DNA of 14,418 nt from Lachnospiraceae bacterium UBA3386 (GCA_002358875.1 DEPS01000117.1:37980-52397); one strand, 5' to 3'; positions 6,624 through 14,313 are shown, counted from the stretch's first letter. Notes: a model not told the origin generated them from the letters alone. Numbers and translations: made by a program.

Positions 6624-7529
6624 ATGATTTACACAGTTACATTTAATCCGTCCCTGGACTATATTGTTTCTGTTCCGGGATTCGAGATGGGCAAGACCAA
6701 CCGCACTGCATATGAGCAGATGCTGGCGGGTGGAAAAGGCATCAATGTTTCGACGGTTCTGGGAAACCTCGGGATCGAGAACATTGCGCTGGGTTATGTC
6801 GCCGGTTTTACCGGAGACGAGCTGATCCGCCGGATGAAGGAGTCAGGCCTGAAAAATGATTTCATCCGCATCGAAAACGGATATTCAAGGATCAATGTGA
6901 AAATCCGCGATTTCGACGGAATGGAGATCAACGGCATGGGTCCCGTGATCGGGAAGGAAGCCCTGGAAGCCCTGATGGAGAAGCTGGAAAAGCTTGTCGA
7001 GGGTGACACGCTGGTCCTGGCCGGCAGCATTCCGGAGAGCATGCCCGGAACGATCTATTCGGACATCCTTGAAAGACTGCAGGGAAGAGGAATCCGCTTC
7101 GTCGTTGACGCGACCAAAGATCTTCTGCTGAATGTTCTGAAGTTCGGACCGTTCCTGATCAAGCCCAACCATCACGAGCTCGGAGAGATCTTCGGCGTGG
7201 AGCTGCGCACACGTGAATCCGTCGTTCCTTATGCCGCAAAGCTCCAGGAGAAGGGTGCACGGAACGTGCTGGTCTCCATGTCGGGAGAGGGCGCCGTCCT
7301 TCTCGATGAGGAAGGAAAGGTTCATGCCCTTCCTGCTCCCAAGGGAACACTGATCAACGCCGTCGGAGCGGGAGATTCGATGGTGGCAGGATTCCTGACA
7401 GGATGGGAGGAGCGCCATGATTATGAGCACGCTTTCAGAATGGGCGTGGCGTCGGGAAGTGCGAGCGCGTTTTCGGATTATCTGGCGACAAGGGAAGAAG
7501 TCATGAGCGTCTATGAAAGACTCGGCTGA
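6624..7529 (+). CDS. fruK: 1-phosphofructokinase
   Basis: A 301-residue PfkB/ribokinase-fold enzyme that phosphorylates fructose-1-phosphate to fructose-1,6-bisphosphate with ATP in the cytosol. The N-terminus MIYTVTFNPSLDYIV is typical of FruK/LacC kinases. AGGKGINVS (35-43) binds the sugar phosphate, IKPNHHELGEIFG (179-191) is the second family block, and NAVGAGDSMVAGF contains the catalytic base D251 and the anion hole. The ATG at 6624 follows AGGAGG (6611-6616) at 7 bp; an upstream GTG at 6600 in frame would begin before the ribosome site. fruA follows after 56 bp, and the two genes share the strong promoter upstream. Tagatose-6-phosphate kinase is the closest alternative, but the linkage to a fructose PTS argues for FruK. 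Confidence 0.96.
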   Translation: MIYTVTFNPSLDYIVSVPGFEMGKTNRTAYEQMLAGGKGINVSTVLGNLGIENIALGYVAGFTGDELIRRMKESGLKNDFIRIENGYSRINVKIRDFDGMEINGMGPVIGKEALEALMEKLEKLVEGDTLVLAGSIPESMPGTIYSDILERLQGRGIRFVVDATKDLLLNVLKFGPFLIKPNHHELGEIFGVELRTRESVVPYAAKLQEKGARNVLVSMSGEGAVLLDEEGKVHALPAPKGTLINAVGAGDSMVAGFLTGWEERHDYEHAFRMGVASGSASAFSDYLATREEVMSVYERLG

Positions 7530-7585
7530 AATCTGCGGGGTATTTAGCAACATCGGCCGACAGGCCGGAGAAGGGGAGTTTGAAT

Positions 7586-9508
7586 ATGTATATTACTGAT
7601 TTGCTTGACAAAAGAAGCATAGACCTGAATGGTAAGCCCGGCTCCAAGAGCGAGGCGATCGATCAGGTCGTCGACCTGATGCTCAAGAGCGGAAAGATCC
7701 GCGACAAAAAGGCATACAGGGAAGAAGTCTACAGAAGAGAAGAAGAGTCCACGACCGGTATCGGCGAAGGAATCGCCATCCCTCACGGCAAGTGCGACGC
7801 TGTCATTAAGCCCGGTCTTGCAGCCATGGTTGTCAAAGACGGTGTGGATTACGATGCACTTGACGGCGAGCCCGTCAACCTTATCTTCCTGATCGCAGCT
7901 CCGATCACGAAGGACAACGTGCACCTGGACGTGCTCAGCAAACTGTCCCGTCTGCTCATGGACGAGAAGTTCAGTGATGATCTGAAGAATGCCAAGAGCG
8001 TGGATGAATTCCTTGCAGTCATCGACGCGGCGGACAAAAAGGACGAGGCAGTCGAGAACGGCGCTCCCCAGGTCATGGCGGCGCTGGCAGACGGCGCATG
8101 CAGGATCTGCGCAGTTACCTCCTGCCCTACCGGAATCGCACACACCTATATGGCGGCAGAAGGCATTGAGAAAGCTGCCAAGGCAGCTGGCTGCTGGGTC
8201 AAGGTCGAGACTCGGGGCTCCGGCGGTGCCAAGAACGTCCTGACCGACAAGGAAATCGAGGATGCCGACTGCATCATCGTCGCTGCGGACGCAAAGGTCC
8301 CCATGGACCGCTTCCACGGCAAGAAGCTGATCGAGGTTCCTGTTTCCGACGGTATCAGCAAGGCTCCTGATCTGGTCAAGCGCGCTATGGCGGGCGATGC
8401 TCCCGTGTGGAACGCAGGCAGCGCGGCTGCGGCGGCAAGCGCTTCCGGCAAAAAGGCTTCCGGCGGCGCGGGCCACAAGATCTACCTGCAGCTGATGAAC
8501 GGCGTTTCCCACATGCTTCCGTTCGTCGTCGGCGGCGGTATCCTGATCGCCCTTGCATTCCTGATCGACGGTCTTTCTGTTGATATGAACGCACTGTCTG
8601 TAGCAGACAGAGGCAATTTCGGTTCCATCACTCCTTTCGCGGCAACCCTGAAATCCATCGGCGGAGTGGCCTTCGGCTTCATGCTTCCCGTTCTCGCCGG
8701 TTACATCGCTGAGAGTATCGCGGACAGGCCCGGTCTGGCGGTCGGTTTCGTCGGCGGCATGATCGCTGCCAACGGCAAGTCCGGCTTCCTGGGCGCCCTG
8801 CTCGCAGGCTTCATCGCAGGCTATGTGGTCCTCTTCCTTCAGAAGGCTTTCAGCAACCTTCCCGAGGCTATTGAGAAGATCGCACCCGTACTGCTCTACC
8901 CTCTGTTCGGCACGCTGCTGATCGGTCTGATCATGATGTTCATTGTGGAACCTCCTGTAGGCTTCCTGAACACAGCCCTCAACAACGGTCTGACAAACAT
9001 GGGCGGCGCCAGCAAGGTCGTCCTCGGCATTATCCTTGGCGGCATGATGGCCATCGACATGGGCGGCCCCTTCAACAAAGCGGCTTATGTTTTCGGTACT
9101 GCTTCCATCGCGGCCGGCAACTATGACATCATGGCAGCAGTCATGATCGGCGGCATGGTTCCTCCCTGCGCGATCGCTCTTGCAACGATCCTGTTCAAGA
9201 ACAAATTCACAAAGGAAGAGAGAGATTCCGGCCCCGTCAACTTCATCATGGGTCTTGCCTTCATCACGGAAGGTGCTATCCCCTTCGCGGCTTCTGATCC
9301 CGCCAGGGTCCTTCCTTCCTGCATCATCGGTTCCGCAGTGGCGGGTGCTCTTTCCATGGCATTCGGCTGCACGCTGATGGCTCCTCACGGCGGCATCTTC
9401 GTATTCCCTGTTGTCGGCAATGCGATTATGTACCTCGTAGCCCTTGTTGTCGGCACAGCGGTCGGCACATTCCTTCTGGGAGTCCTCAAGAAACCTGTAG
9501 AGGAATAA
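7586..9508 (+). CDS. fruA: Fructose-specific PTS transporter, fused EIIABC
   Basis: A 640-residue membrane permease that imports fructose and phosphorylates it to fructose-1-phosphate using HPr-P. Domain order is IIA (about 1-150) with phospho-acceptor H67 in GIAIPHGK, and IIB (about 172-270) with phosphocysteine C180 in AVTSCPTGIAHTYMAAE. An Ala/Gly/Ser-rich linker (about 275-295) follows, then IIC (about 300-640) with multiple hydrophobic helices and the fructose-type motifs FVGGMIAANG, EPPVGFLN, GPFNKAAY and APHGGIFVFP. The ATG at 7586 is preceded by AAGGGGAG; the TTG two codons upstream is too close to it. A small hairpin (CGGCC 7554-7558 with GGCCG 7563-7567) lies just before the ribosome site and might tune translation. 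It is in an operon with fruK. The long open frame on the opposite strand (7544-9517) is a composition shadow. Confidence 0.97.
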   Translation: MYITDLLDKRSIDLNGKPGSKSEAIDQVVDLMLKSGKIRDKKAYREEVYRREEESTTGIGEGIAIPHGKCDAVIKPGLAAMVVKDGVDYDALDGEPVNLIFLIAAPITKDNVHLDVLSKLSRLLMDEKFSDDLKNAKSVDEFLAVIDAADKKDEAVENGAPQVMAALADGACRICAVTSCPTGIAHTYMAAEGIEKAAKAAGCWVKVETRGSGGAKNVLTDKEIEDADCIIVAADAKVPMDRFHGKKLIEVPVSDGISKAPDLVKRAMAGDAPVWNAGSAAAAASASGKKASGGAGHKIYLQLMNGVSHMLPFVVGGGILIALAFLIDGLSVDMNALSVADRGNFGSITPFAATLKSIGGVAFGFMLPVLAGYIAESIADRPGLAVGFVGGMIAANGKSGFLGALLAGFIAGYVVLFLQKAFSNLPEAIEKIAPVLLYPLFGTLLIGLIMMFIVEPPVGFLNTALNNGLTNMGGASKVVLGIILGGMMAIDMGGPFNKAAYVFGTASIAAGNYDIMAAVMIGGMVPPCAIALATILFKNKFTKEERDSGPVNFIMGLAFITEGAIPFAASDPARVLPSCIIGSAVAGALSMAFGCTLMAPHGGIFVFPVVGNAIMYLVALVVGTAVGTFLLGVLKKPVEE

Positions 9509-9660
9509 TAAAGGCAAAAAGGCCTGACAGCCTGTATAGTTTAGACCTGTGCGCTTGAAGGAATAAATAATTCCAACCGCACAGAAAGAAAAATTTGCAG
9601 TTTTTGCGAATCAGTATTATACTGATAGCACAACAAAGTCATAGGAACGATTGTCCTCTT

Positions 9661-9703
9661 CGGGGGCGGCGCCGTCTGTCACGGAGCCGCCCCCGTGTTA
9701 TTT
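9661..9703 (+). terminator. GC-rich hairpin, probable fru operon terminator
   Basis: CGGGGGCGGC (9661-9670) pairs with GCCGCCCCCG (9686-9695). The loop contains a further CCGT/ACGG stem after one mismatch. The tail TGTTATTT is only partly T-rich, so it may be a weak terminator or the 3' hairpin of a small RNA. Confidence 0.5.
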
Positions 9704-9730
9704 CCAGACCATCACTATTTTGATATTGAC

Positions 9731-9758
9731 TGGACTTTTCAGAAAATCACACTATACT
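9731..9758 (+). promoter_or_regulatory. Possible promoter of fruR
   Basis: TGGACT (9731-9736), a 16-bp spacer and TATACT (9753-9758) give 4/6 and 5/6 matches. It lies downstream of the GC-rich hairpin, so fruR probably has its own transcript. Confidence 0.45.
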
Positions 9759-9916
9759 TTTTATAAGATGATGCCGGGTCAGGCCCGCTTCGTTACAGAC
9801 CTTATGAACCAGACATCATTTCTTTTATATTGAAGCTGAATATTTAAAAATCTTATAGAGTTGTACTTATACAGACGGATTTGCCGGTTGATAAAAAGAC
9901 AGTGGAGAGGAAGAAA

Positions 9917-10663
9917 ATGCTTGCGGGACAGAGACAGGACGAGATTCTGAGATTAGTGGAAAAAAAGGGCAGTATCACTTTGAAGGAACTGGTGGATCTG
10001 ACAGGTGTCTCCGAGTCGACGATCAGGAGGGATCTTTCGGAGCTTGACCAGAAGGGAGTTCTCCGAAAGGTCTTTGGCGGGGCTGTTTTCACGGGATCCT
10101 GCAATAACGTGGTCGAAGAAAATGTCGCGCGCAGGATGGAAATCTCAACGGAGGAAAAGCGCCGCATCGGCAGGTGCGCCGCGTCGTTGATCGAGCCTAA
10201 CGAATTTATCTATATTGATGCGGGAACTACGACGGGAGCCATGATTCCCTTTATTTCTGAATACTCTGCCGTTTATGTCACAAATGCGGTCTCCCACGCT
10301 CTGGACCTGATCCGGAGGGGATTCCGCGTCAACCTGATCGGCGGAGAGCTGAGGGCAACTACTGAAGCGGTGATCGGAAGCGCGGCCTGTGATGAGCTGT
10401 ACCGCTATAATTTTACAAAATGTTTTATGGGGACCAACGGCATCGACTTTGACGCCGGATTTACGACACCGGATATAGCGGAATCCATGGTAAAGCGCAG
10501 TGCCATGCGCAATTCCAGGGAAAGCTTTATCCTCGCTTCGTATGAGAAATTCCATGTCATCACGCCGGTAAGGTTCGCGGACATGGGAAGGGCCAGGATC
10601 ATCACCGACCGTGTCCCCGAGGGATGGAGGGGGACCCTGGAAAACCTGATCATCGCCCCCTGA
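9917..10663 (+). CDS. fruR: DeoR/GlpR-family sugar-phosphate-responsive regulator (probable FruR)
   Basis: A 248-residue transcription regulator. The N-terminal winged helix-turn-helix includes ITLKELVDLTGVSESTIRRDL (20-40) and the wing KGVLRKVFGGAV (47-57), the DeoR signature. The C-terminal DeoRC domain has the effector-site blocks DAGTTT (101-106), TNA (122-124), IGGELR (141-146) and GIDFDAGFTTPD (175-186). Members bind sugar phosphates; fructose-1-phosphate is the natural guess given fruKA upstream. The ATG at 9917 follows GAGAGG (9905-9910); an upstream in-frame TTG at 9881 lacks a ribosome site. The common order in Firmicutes is fruR-fruK-fruA, but here the regulator is last and separated by 408 bp. 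Likely targets are the 11-bp repeats upstream of fruK. The specific FruR role is inference; family membership is secure. Confidence 0.9.
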   Translation: MLAGQRQDEILRLVEKKGSITLKELVDLTGVSESTIRRDLSELDQKGVLRKVFGGAVFTGSCNNVVEENVARRMEISTEEKRRIGRCAASLIEPNEFIYIDAGTTTGAMIPFISEYSAVYVTNAVSHALDLIRRGFRVNLIGGELRATTEAVIGSAACDELYRYNFTKCFMGTNGIDFDAGFTTPDIAESMVKRSAMRNSRESFILASYEKFHVITPVRFADMGRARIITDRVPEGWRGTLENLIIAP

Positions 10664-10784
10664 GGTGTCATGAAAATTTTCTAACTGCAAGCGTACAAGT
10701 CTAAATGCTTATTTTCAGACAGCTGGCACCTTTTGGTGATGACCCGGGGAAACAGACAATAAAAAAATGCCAGATACAGATCAG

Positions 10785-10840
10785 AAAGCGTCCGGAGAAG
10801 GAAAATGGTTTTAAGTTTCTCTTTTCCGGGCGCTTTTTTT
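10785..10840 (+). terminator. Rho-independent terminator after fruR
   Basis: AAAGCGTCCGGAGAAG (10785-10800) pairs with CTTTTCCGGGCGCTTT, with two G-U pairs, and ends in a T-run up to 10840. It lies 120 bp after the fruR stop codon. Confidence 0.9.
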
Positions 10841-10849
10841 AGGTCTGTC

Positions 10850-10977
10850 AAACCGGAAAGAGACTGGCGCCTGACTGTGTTAATCTGGGAAGAGACTGGT
10901 GCCTTACTGTGTTAATCCGGAAAGAGACTGGCGCCTGACTGCGTTAATCCGTGAAGACACTGGTGCCTGCTCTTCGT
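10850..10977 (+). repeat. Four tandem 32-bp repeats
   Basis: Copies lie at 10850-10881, 10882-10913, 10914-10945 and 10946-10977. Copies 1 and 3 differ at 2 of 32 positions and contain the palindrome GGCGCC. Copies 2 and 4 carry GGTGCC at the same place, and copy 4 is degenerate in its last third. The A-B-A-B pattern suggests duplication of a 64-bp pair. The shared core is AGACTGGYGCC. The unit length is not a multiple of three, so a repetitive protein is unlikely. Confidence 0.9.
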
Positions 10978-11080
10978 CATTGAGGACGCGCACAGGCATA
11001 TACAGTATGAAAAAATACCTGTAGATGCAAGGTATAGAAAAAAAAATATACAGTCATGAAAATGCAGGAAAACAATATAA

Positions 11081-11108
11081 TTTACCAGAAGATGTTTCAT
11101 GATATAAT
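11081..11108 (+). promoter_or_regulatory. Promoter of the diguanylate cyclase gene
   Basis: An extended -10, TGATATAAT (11100-11108), with TTTACC (11081-11086) 16 bp upstream of the hexamer. The leader would be about 45 nt. Confidence 0.6.
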
Positions 11109-11159
11109 CTTTACCGGGAAATACTTTTAAGAGGAAGTTTTTGTCATGAGGAAAATGAG

Positions 11160-12527
11160 ATGAAGAAATCATCCAAATCAAGCCTTACAACACAATATAT
11201 AATCCTTTTTGGAGTGTTGATGCTGATGGCTAACATACTGCTCGGATATCTTCTTCTTCGTCAGTCGTCTCTGATGATTCAGTCACTTTTGCGCAAGAGT
11301 ATGCTCAACATCTCCAATACAGCTGCCGCGCTGGTCGACGGGGATGTGATCGGCTCGCTGACAAAGGAGGATGTGGGTTCTCCCGAATATAATAAGATTC
11401 TCGAAAATCTTGCTGCTTTCCAGAACAATGTGGATATCGAATTCATCTACGCAGTCCGCCAGGTCGGAGATAATGAGTTTATCTTTACGGTTGATCCTGA
11501 TCCGGTAGACCCGGGACAGTTCGGGGAGGACGTCCTGGTGACAGACGCTCTGCGACAGGCCGGCATGGGGATCGCCACGGTGGATAATGAGTCCGCGGAG
11601 GATCGCTGGGGAAATTTCTACAGTTCCTACAGCCCCGTGTTTGATTCGAAAGGAAAGGTTGCGGGCATCATCGGAGTCGATTTTAACGAAGAATGGTATA
11701 ACGGGCAGGTCTGGAAAAACACATATTTTGTTATCCTTTTCAGCATCCTCTTTACCCTCGTCGGCGCGGCGGCTTTTCTGTTTATCAGCGGGCGCATGCG
11801 AAGAAGATTTGATGCCCTGAATGCAGAGCTGGCGGTTTTGTCGAATGACGTGGAGGAGCTTACCGAAGAGCTCCTGTCCAGTGCCGGCTACAAGGATGAA
11901 AAAAACTGGGAAGACTGTTCCGGCAGGAAAGATGGAGAGCCCGGGGATGAAGGCGATGAGCTTCGCACGCTGAGCTGCAAGATCCACAGCATGCACAAGG
12001 AGATGGAACGGTATCTTAACTACATGCACGCCCAGGTGAACACTGATGCCCTGACCAGGGTCGGTAATACAACAGCTTATATGGAACGACAGAAGGAACT
12101 GGAAGCGAAGATACTGGATGGTTCCGCCTCCTTCTTTGCAGTTGTCTTCGATATTAACGATCTGAAGAACATCAACGACAATTACGGGCATGTCTGCGGC
12201 GACCGGGTCATCCGTGCCGCTGCGGCCTTCATCGCCGCACATTTTGGGGTAAAAAACACCTTCCGCATCGGAGGGGATGAATTTATTGCCATTGCCGAAA
12301 AGACAGACCCGAAGAAGCTGGAAAAACTGCTGGCAGGCATCGACGGGTCGATCGAAGCCTACAACAGAGGATGCCCTCCCCAGGAAGCAAAGCTCTCCCT
12401 TTCCAGAGGCTACTCGGATTTTATTCCCGAAAGGGATCATTCATTCCGTGACGTCTTTATCCGCGCAGACGCACAGATGTACGATACCAAAGACAGTTTT
12501 CACCGGAGAAACAGGACAGAAAGCTGA
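11160..12527 (+). CDS. Membrane-anchored diguanylate cyclase with extracytoplasmic Cache-like sensor
   Basis: A 455-residue protein. TM1 is at about 12-34, an extracytoplasmic sensor at about 35-187, TM2 at about 188-210, a charged, possibly coiled linker at about 213-290, and a GGDEF domain at about 293-452. The sensor's membrane-proximal part, WGNFYSSYSPVFDSKGKVAGIIGVDF (149-174; see split pieces WGNFYSSYSPVFDSKG and KVAGIIGVDF), is the strand pattern of a Cache/PDC fold. The GGDEF domain has DALTRVGN, FDINDLKNINDNYGH and an intact RIGGDEF signature (371-375), plus ADAQMYDTK at the end, so it should make cyclic-di-GMP from two GTP. No RxxD inhibitory site is seen five residues upstream of GGDEF. 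There is no EAL domain. The start at 11160 follows TGAGGA, and a five-codon frame (11146-11163) overlaps it. Ligand and targets are unknown. Confidence 0.92.
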   Translation: MKKSSKSSLTTQYIILFGVLMLMANILLGYLLLRQSSLMIQSLLRKSMLNISNTAAALVDGDVIGSLTKEDVGSPEYNKILENLAAFQNNVDIEFIYAVRQVGDNEFIFTVDPDPVDPGQFGEDVLVTDALRQAGMGIATVDNESAEDRWGNFYSSYSPVFDSKGKVAGIIGVDFNEEWYNGQVWKNTYFVILFSILFTLVGAAAFLFISGRMRRRFDALNAELAVLSNDVEELTEELLSSAGYKDEKNWEDCSGRKDGEPGDEGDELRTLSCKIHSMHKEMERYLNYMHAQVNTDALTRVGNTTAYMERQKELEAKILDGSASFFAVVFDINDLKNINDNYGHVCGDRVIRAAAAFIAAHFGVKNTFRIGGDEFIAIAEKTDPKKLEKLLAGIDGSIEAYNRGCPPQEAKLSLSRGYSDFIPERDHSFRDVFIRADAQMYDTKDSFHRRNRTES

Positions 12528-12835
12528 CGCAGCTGTTCAAGCCTGGTCTTTGTGATGAGAAAAAGCAGCGTATGCTGCGCATATGTGGGAAAACTCCGGG
12601 AATGGTTCTCTGACAACAGCCCGGTACATCTGATATTCCGGCTTATTTTGAAAAATAAATATACACACTTATCTGTTTTTGATATAATTATTATATATAT
12701 CAGTCAGGACTTGTTGTTGTGATGAGGCATCATTGTAACGAAATATCAAATATAACGATGCGGGAATCTAATAAAATACACTTTTTTTAACAGTAAATCA
12801 GTTTTTACGCTGTAACATGAAAGGAGGGGCTGTTC
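12528..12835 (+). other. Intergenic region before the SH3b-like protein gene
   Basis: This 308-bp gap shows no coding frame of note and no clear terminator for the preceding gene; the only hairpin near its end is GCAGC/GCTGC at about 12568, without a T-run. An extended -10 promoter lies at 12680-12688. A 12-mer ATATAACGATGC at 12750-12761 recurs downstream of the next gene. Confidence 0.5.
12680..12688 (+). promoter_or_regulatory. Extended -10 promoter for the SH3b-like protein gene
   Basis: TGATATAAT is a TGn-extended consensus -10 with no convincing -35. It implies a leader of about 140 nt before the start codon at 12836. Confidence 0.5.
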
Positions 12836-13387
12836 ATGAAAACAGGAAAGTCTCTGTACAAAAAAGCAACTGCTTGTGGAATGTTGCTCATTTTTATTTT
12901 ATTATTCCTGGCAGCTTCCAGGCCGCAGAAGGTATACGCGAATGACGGTACACTTTACAAATATAAAGTGAAAGTCAGTAAAGGATATCTCGCGCTCAGA
13001 AAAGCGAAATCCTTCAACTACAGCAATGAGATCGGAAAACTCTATACAGGCGACCAGGTCATCCGCTGCCCGTCTCCTGTTGAGAACAGTACATACTGGT
13101 ATGTCTATTCTCCCAAGCACAAGAAGGTCGGATATGTAAACAAAAAATATCTGCGTTACTACAAAGAATACACCGGAAATGTGTATTACTATGCAAAGGT
13201 CAAAAAGGGATATCTGGCGCTTCGGAACTACAAAAGCTCCGATCCTTCCAATATTACCGGGAAAATGTACACAGGTGACTGGGTTATCGTGCTCAACAAG
13301 AGCAACTCCACTTACTGGATGGTCTACTCTCCCGATCTTGAAAAGGCAGGCTATACGAATAAAAATTATCTGAAACGACTATGGTAG
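12836..13387 (+). CDS. Secreted protein with two SH3b-like repeats
   Basis: A 183-residue exported protein of unknown function. A signal peptide covers about residues 1-36 (KTGKSLYKK, then a hydrophobic core ACGMLLIFILLFLAA, with likely cleavage after VYA). The mature part is an internal duplication: about 43-108 and 118-182 share KGYLALR, the K.YTGD.VI block, an NSTYW.VYSP block and GY.NK.YL. This is the layout of bacterial SH3 domains, which often bind peptidoglycan or extracellular ligands. No catalytic domain and no LPXTG or choline-binding anchor is present; the protein is very basic and tyrosine-rich. A strong AGGAGGGG (12822-12829) supports the ATG at 12836. The upstream neighbour is a diguanylate cyclase, but no functional link is demonstrated. 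Confidence 0.82.
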   Translation: MKTGKSLYKKATACGMLLIFILLFLAASRPQKVYANDGTLYKYKVKVSKGYLALRKAKSFNYSNEIGKLYTGDQVIRCPSPVENSTYWYVYSPKHKKVGYVNKKYLRYYKEYTGNVYYYAKVKKGYLALRNYKSSDPSNITGKMYTGDWVIVLNKSNSTYWMVYSPDLEKAGYTNKNYLKRLW

Positions 13388-13525
13388 ATGTCTGGAAAAG
13401 ATGAACGAGGCTGTAAGATAAAACAACGATGCCAGATATAACGATGCTGTCAAAAAACAATACTGTCAGAGAAAGCAATGTTTTCAGATAAGGAAGACAG
13501 ACCCTGACAGCAAAAGGAATCAGGG

Positions 13526-14308
13526 ATGCAGGAACAGAAAAAACGCGGCGTCCTGACGCCGGTCAGTATTCTTCATTATGTCCGGCTATGTTACCGGGGC
13601 ACCCTCTTTATCGCGCTTCTGGTGATCTATATCAGGGGCAGGATCTACAGCAGTACTGATCACATAAGCAGCATACTCCGGCAAAAGCCCTCCATCGTCC
13701 GCGTCATCTGGGTGGTTTTTGTAGTAGAAATGATCCTCCGCTTTTTCCCGTCCAGACTGGAGAGCCCTGGATCACAGAAACAGTTCAGAAAAAACTACAT
13801 CAAATCAGGGTATACGGACATAGTGATACAGGACAATAACGGGACCATGCTGGTCATGCTTGTATGGATCTGTTTCAACCTGGTCTTCGGATGGCTGTAC
13901 ATGGCGGGGATTCTGGATGACGGGATCATGCTCCTTTTATGCTGCTTCTACTCCGTCTGCGACATGATCTGCATCCTCTTTTTCTGCCCCTTCCAGACCT
14001 GGTTTTTGAAAAACAAATGCTGCAGCACCTGCCGAATATATAACTGGGACTACGCAATGATGTTCACACCCCTGTTTTTTGTCAGGGATCCATACTCAAT
14101 GAGCCTTTTGGTACTGTCCCTTGCCCTGATGTTCAGATGGGAGATCACCTTCTTCCGACATCCTGAATATTTCTCGGAAAAAACAAATGAATTCCTGCAC
14201 TGCAAAAACTGCACGGAAAAGCTCTGCGCCCACAAACAGCAGCTCCACTCCCTGTGGAAAGCCATCGCCAGATTTACAGCAGAGAGAAAAATGCGCCTGA
14301 AAAAATAA
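13526..14308 (+). CDS. Cysteine-rich polytopic membrane protein of unknown function
   Basis: A 260-residue protein that I cannot assign to a named family. Hydrophobic segments lie at about 25-38, 58-73, 107-127, 133-156 and 180-207, suggesting four or five membrane spans. Thirteen or so cysteines are present. Two clusters stand out: CPFQTWFLKNKCCSTCRIYNWD (154 onward, with C154, C165, C166 and C169) and CKNCTEKLCAHK (226-237, with C226, C229, C234). Their spacing would suit a metal site or disulfides on one membrane face. The C-terminus is strongly basic. AAGGA (13514-13518) precedes the ATG at 13526. It lies 138 bp after the SH3b-like gene with no terminator seen between them, and ends at its own terminator. 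I recall similar proteins in other Clostridia but no function. Confidence 0.8.
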   Translation: MQEQKKRGVLTPVSILHYVRLCYRGTLFIALLVIYIRGRIYSSTDHISSILRQKPSIVRVIWVVFVVEMILRFFPSRLESPGSQKQFRKNYIKSGYTDIVIQDNNGTMLVMLVWICFNLVFGWLYMAGILDDGIMLLLCCFYSVCDMICILFFCPFQTWFLKNKCCSTCRIYNWDYAMMFTPLFFVRDPYSMSLLVLSLALMFRWEITFFRHPEYFSEKTNEFLHCKNCTEKLCAHKQQLHSLWKAIARFTAERKMRLKK

Positions 14309-14313
14309 AAAAT

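Larger units (their letters stand above)
9509..9916 (+). other. Structured fruA-fruR intergenic region (no gene)
   Basis: A 408-bp gap with no credible coding frame. In order it holds a hairpin CTGTGCG/CGCACAG (9547-9553 with 9578-9584) enclosing a second hairpin GGAAT/ATTCC, and a 17-bp palindrome centred on T9618 (9610-9626). A long GC-rich hairpin follows (9661-9695), then an AT-rich stretch with a possible fruR promoter. The predicted fruR leader is about 150 nt. Confidence 0.65.
10664..11159 (+). other. fruR-GGDEF intergenic region (no gene)
   Basis: This 496-bp gap contains the fruR terminator, the 32-bp tandem repeat array and the promoter of the diguanylate cyclase gene. A CTGGCACC sequence at 10723-10730 upstream of the terminator, followed by a CAGAC at 10753-10757, resembles a decayed repeat unit. 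Nothing in it looks coding on either strand. Confidence 0.6.

Noticed and set aside
7544..9517. 657-codon open frame on the minus strand opposite fruA
   Set aside because: It is a composition shadow of fruA: its sequence is rich in D, R, H and V in the pattern of an antisense frame, has no domain, and overlaps a gene with clear catalytic motifs.
10850..10977. CRISPR array
   Set aside because: The 32-bp units are directly contiguous with no unique spacers, and no cas genes are present.
11283..12440. 385-codon minus-strand open frame opposite the diguanylate cyclase gene
   Set aside because: Antisense shadow with no recognisable domain or ribosome site; the plus-strand gene carries intact GGDEF motifs.
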